From Dehalococcoidia bacterium UBA1152 (GTDB lineage: Bacteria > Chloroflexota > Dehalococcoidia > Lucifugimonadales > UBA2962): 5,781 nucleotides of DNA. The notes below the pieces were generated by a model that ran no database searches, had not been told where the DNA came from, and was given only the letters and a program-made list of their open reading frames with translations. The translations under genes were made by a program, and so were the position numbers. The stretch covers positions 61,213 through 66,993 of the forward strand of contig DBZU01000074.1 of assembly GCA_002311285.1 (NCBI GenBank), in the 5' to 3' direction. Shown in pieces: positions 5,135-5,781 of the stretch; the first letter of the stretch is position 1, and each line of letters opens with the position of its first letter.

Positions 5135-5781
5135 GTGAAAAGCAAGCAAAGAATCGCGATACTGTTCGGCGCTGTTGTGGCGCTGTTGACGCTGCTGTAC
5201 GTTGTACCAATGTTTGGTGCTACGGGCACAATTCGTTATCCTGCGACTGCTACATCTACGACAGACTTGTCTTGGGTGCGACAGGATGGATCGCTAATAT
5301 TAGAGGTATCTGATAGTGATTTGAACACATCAGTTACAAATGAATTAAGGATCCTATTTAATGAGACATGTCCTCTTGGATATCAGTTTAATTTGAGCAC
5401 CGCAGGCAGCTCAAGTTCCACGATGGCAACTTTGACTACTACATCAAATACAAACACGGTAATGCTGTCACCGATAATTGACTCTGACGGAAATGGAGTG
5501 ATTGACGGTAATGACATTGGAATGACTTCGACGGAAACGCTGAAGTTGATTGGTGCTGATGCCGGTACCGGTTTCATAACATTGCAGTGTAGCTCCGCGA
5601 TAGCAGTTGCGCATATTGTCGACCTCAATTACTCAAGTGGTGATATTGACGATACAGCTGCCGCTGGTTCAGTTACCGGTGATGTTTATGTCACATCCGA
5701 TGCTGAGACAGTAGCTACTACCGTTATTCTGGAGGAAACCACTAAGGTAAGTGGTAAATTCCAAGGTACGTTGCTTCTGAC
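5135..5781 (+). CDS. Putative secreted surface (S-layer-like) protein, N-terminal part (3' truncated by window edge)
   Basis: GTG opens a frame that stays open to the window end: 215 whole residues. Residues 1-29 are a Sec-type signal sequence: basic KSKQR, the hydrophobic stretch IAILFGAVVALLTLLYVV (7-24), then PMFGA with likely cleavage near Ala29. No lipobox is present. The mature part is rich in Ser, Thr, Asp and Gly and poor in Lys and Arg, as expected of a surface beta-sandwich protein. LEVSDSDLNTSVTNELRI (56-73) and VILEETTKVSGKFQGTLLL (197-215) resemble the start and end of a repeat unit seen in S-layer-like proteins (DxDLN... and ETxxxSGxFxGT). Residues 116-127, DSDGNGVIDGND, fit the EF-hand/dockerin-type loop DxDxNGxIDxxD and probably bind calcium. 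Cys79 and Cys152 are the only cysteines and could pair. GC is higher than in neighbouring genes in parts. No specific family is recognised; surface location is well supported, function is not. Confidence 0.75.
   Translation, partial: MKSKQRIAILFGAVVALLTLLYVVPMFGATGTIRYPATATSTTDLSWVRQDGSLILEVSDSDLNTSVTNELRILFNETCPLGYQFNLSTAGSSSSTMATLTTTSNTNTVMLSPIIDSDGNGVIDGNDIGMTSTETLKLIGADAGTGFITLQCSSAIAVAHIVDLNYSSGDIDDTAAAGSVTGDVYVTSDAETVATTVILEETTKVSGKFQGTLLL

Noticed and set aside
5383..5628. 81-codon open frame on the - strand under the exported-protein gene
   Set aside because: The + frame has a signal peptide, a strong ribosome binding site and a calcium-loop motif; the antisense frame has none of these and no ribosome binding site worth noting.

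Overview
The window is one strand of bacterial housekeeping genes followed by the start of a secreted surface protein. Everything supportable reads on the + strand. It looks like a low-GC bacterium of the Chloroflexota, possibly a marine SAR202/Dehalococcoidia-like lineage. The reasons are the compact run pyrG, small transaldolase, rho, a Rho reading GERPEEVTDM at its ATPase site, and a large-looking surface protein of a type I associate with that group. This placement is inference from gene order and protein flavour; no 16S or other marker is present.

Layout. 1-531 is the C-terminal part of the succinyl-CoA ligase alpha subunit (sucD), cut by the left edge. 532-806 is a leader region with two good promoter candidates, a consensus TTGACA/TATACT pair just behind sucD and an extended -10 nearer pyrG. 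807-2513 is pyrG (CTP synthase). 2573-3232 is a small transaldolase using a TTG start. 3233-3376 is a gap holding a perfect 11-bp inverted repeat. 3377-4654 is rho. 4655-5134 is a 480-base gap: first very AT-rich with a perfect 10-bp hairpin just behind rho, then an abrupt GC-richer island (about 4863-5018) with a consensus -35, dyads, a strong GC hairpin and two overlapping short open frames, then a promoter and a strong ribosome binding site. From 5135 to the right edge runs the N-terminal 215 residues of an exported, Ser/Thr/Asp-rich protein with a calcium-loop motif.

How the genes relate. sucD belongs to the TCA cycle, pyrG makes CTP, the transaldolase moves three-carbon units in the non-oxidative pentose phosphate pathway (ribose for nucleotides), and rho terminates transcription. 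pyrG, the transaldolase gene and rho are co-oriented and may be partly co-transcribed, but gaps of 59 and 144 bases leave room for internal signals. The exported protein has its own promoter candidate and is probably a separate unit.

No clear new multi-gene system is visible. The parts least explained by known genes are the GC-richer island between rho and the surface gene, and the surface protein itself, most of which probably lies beyond the window.
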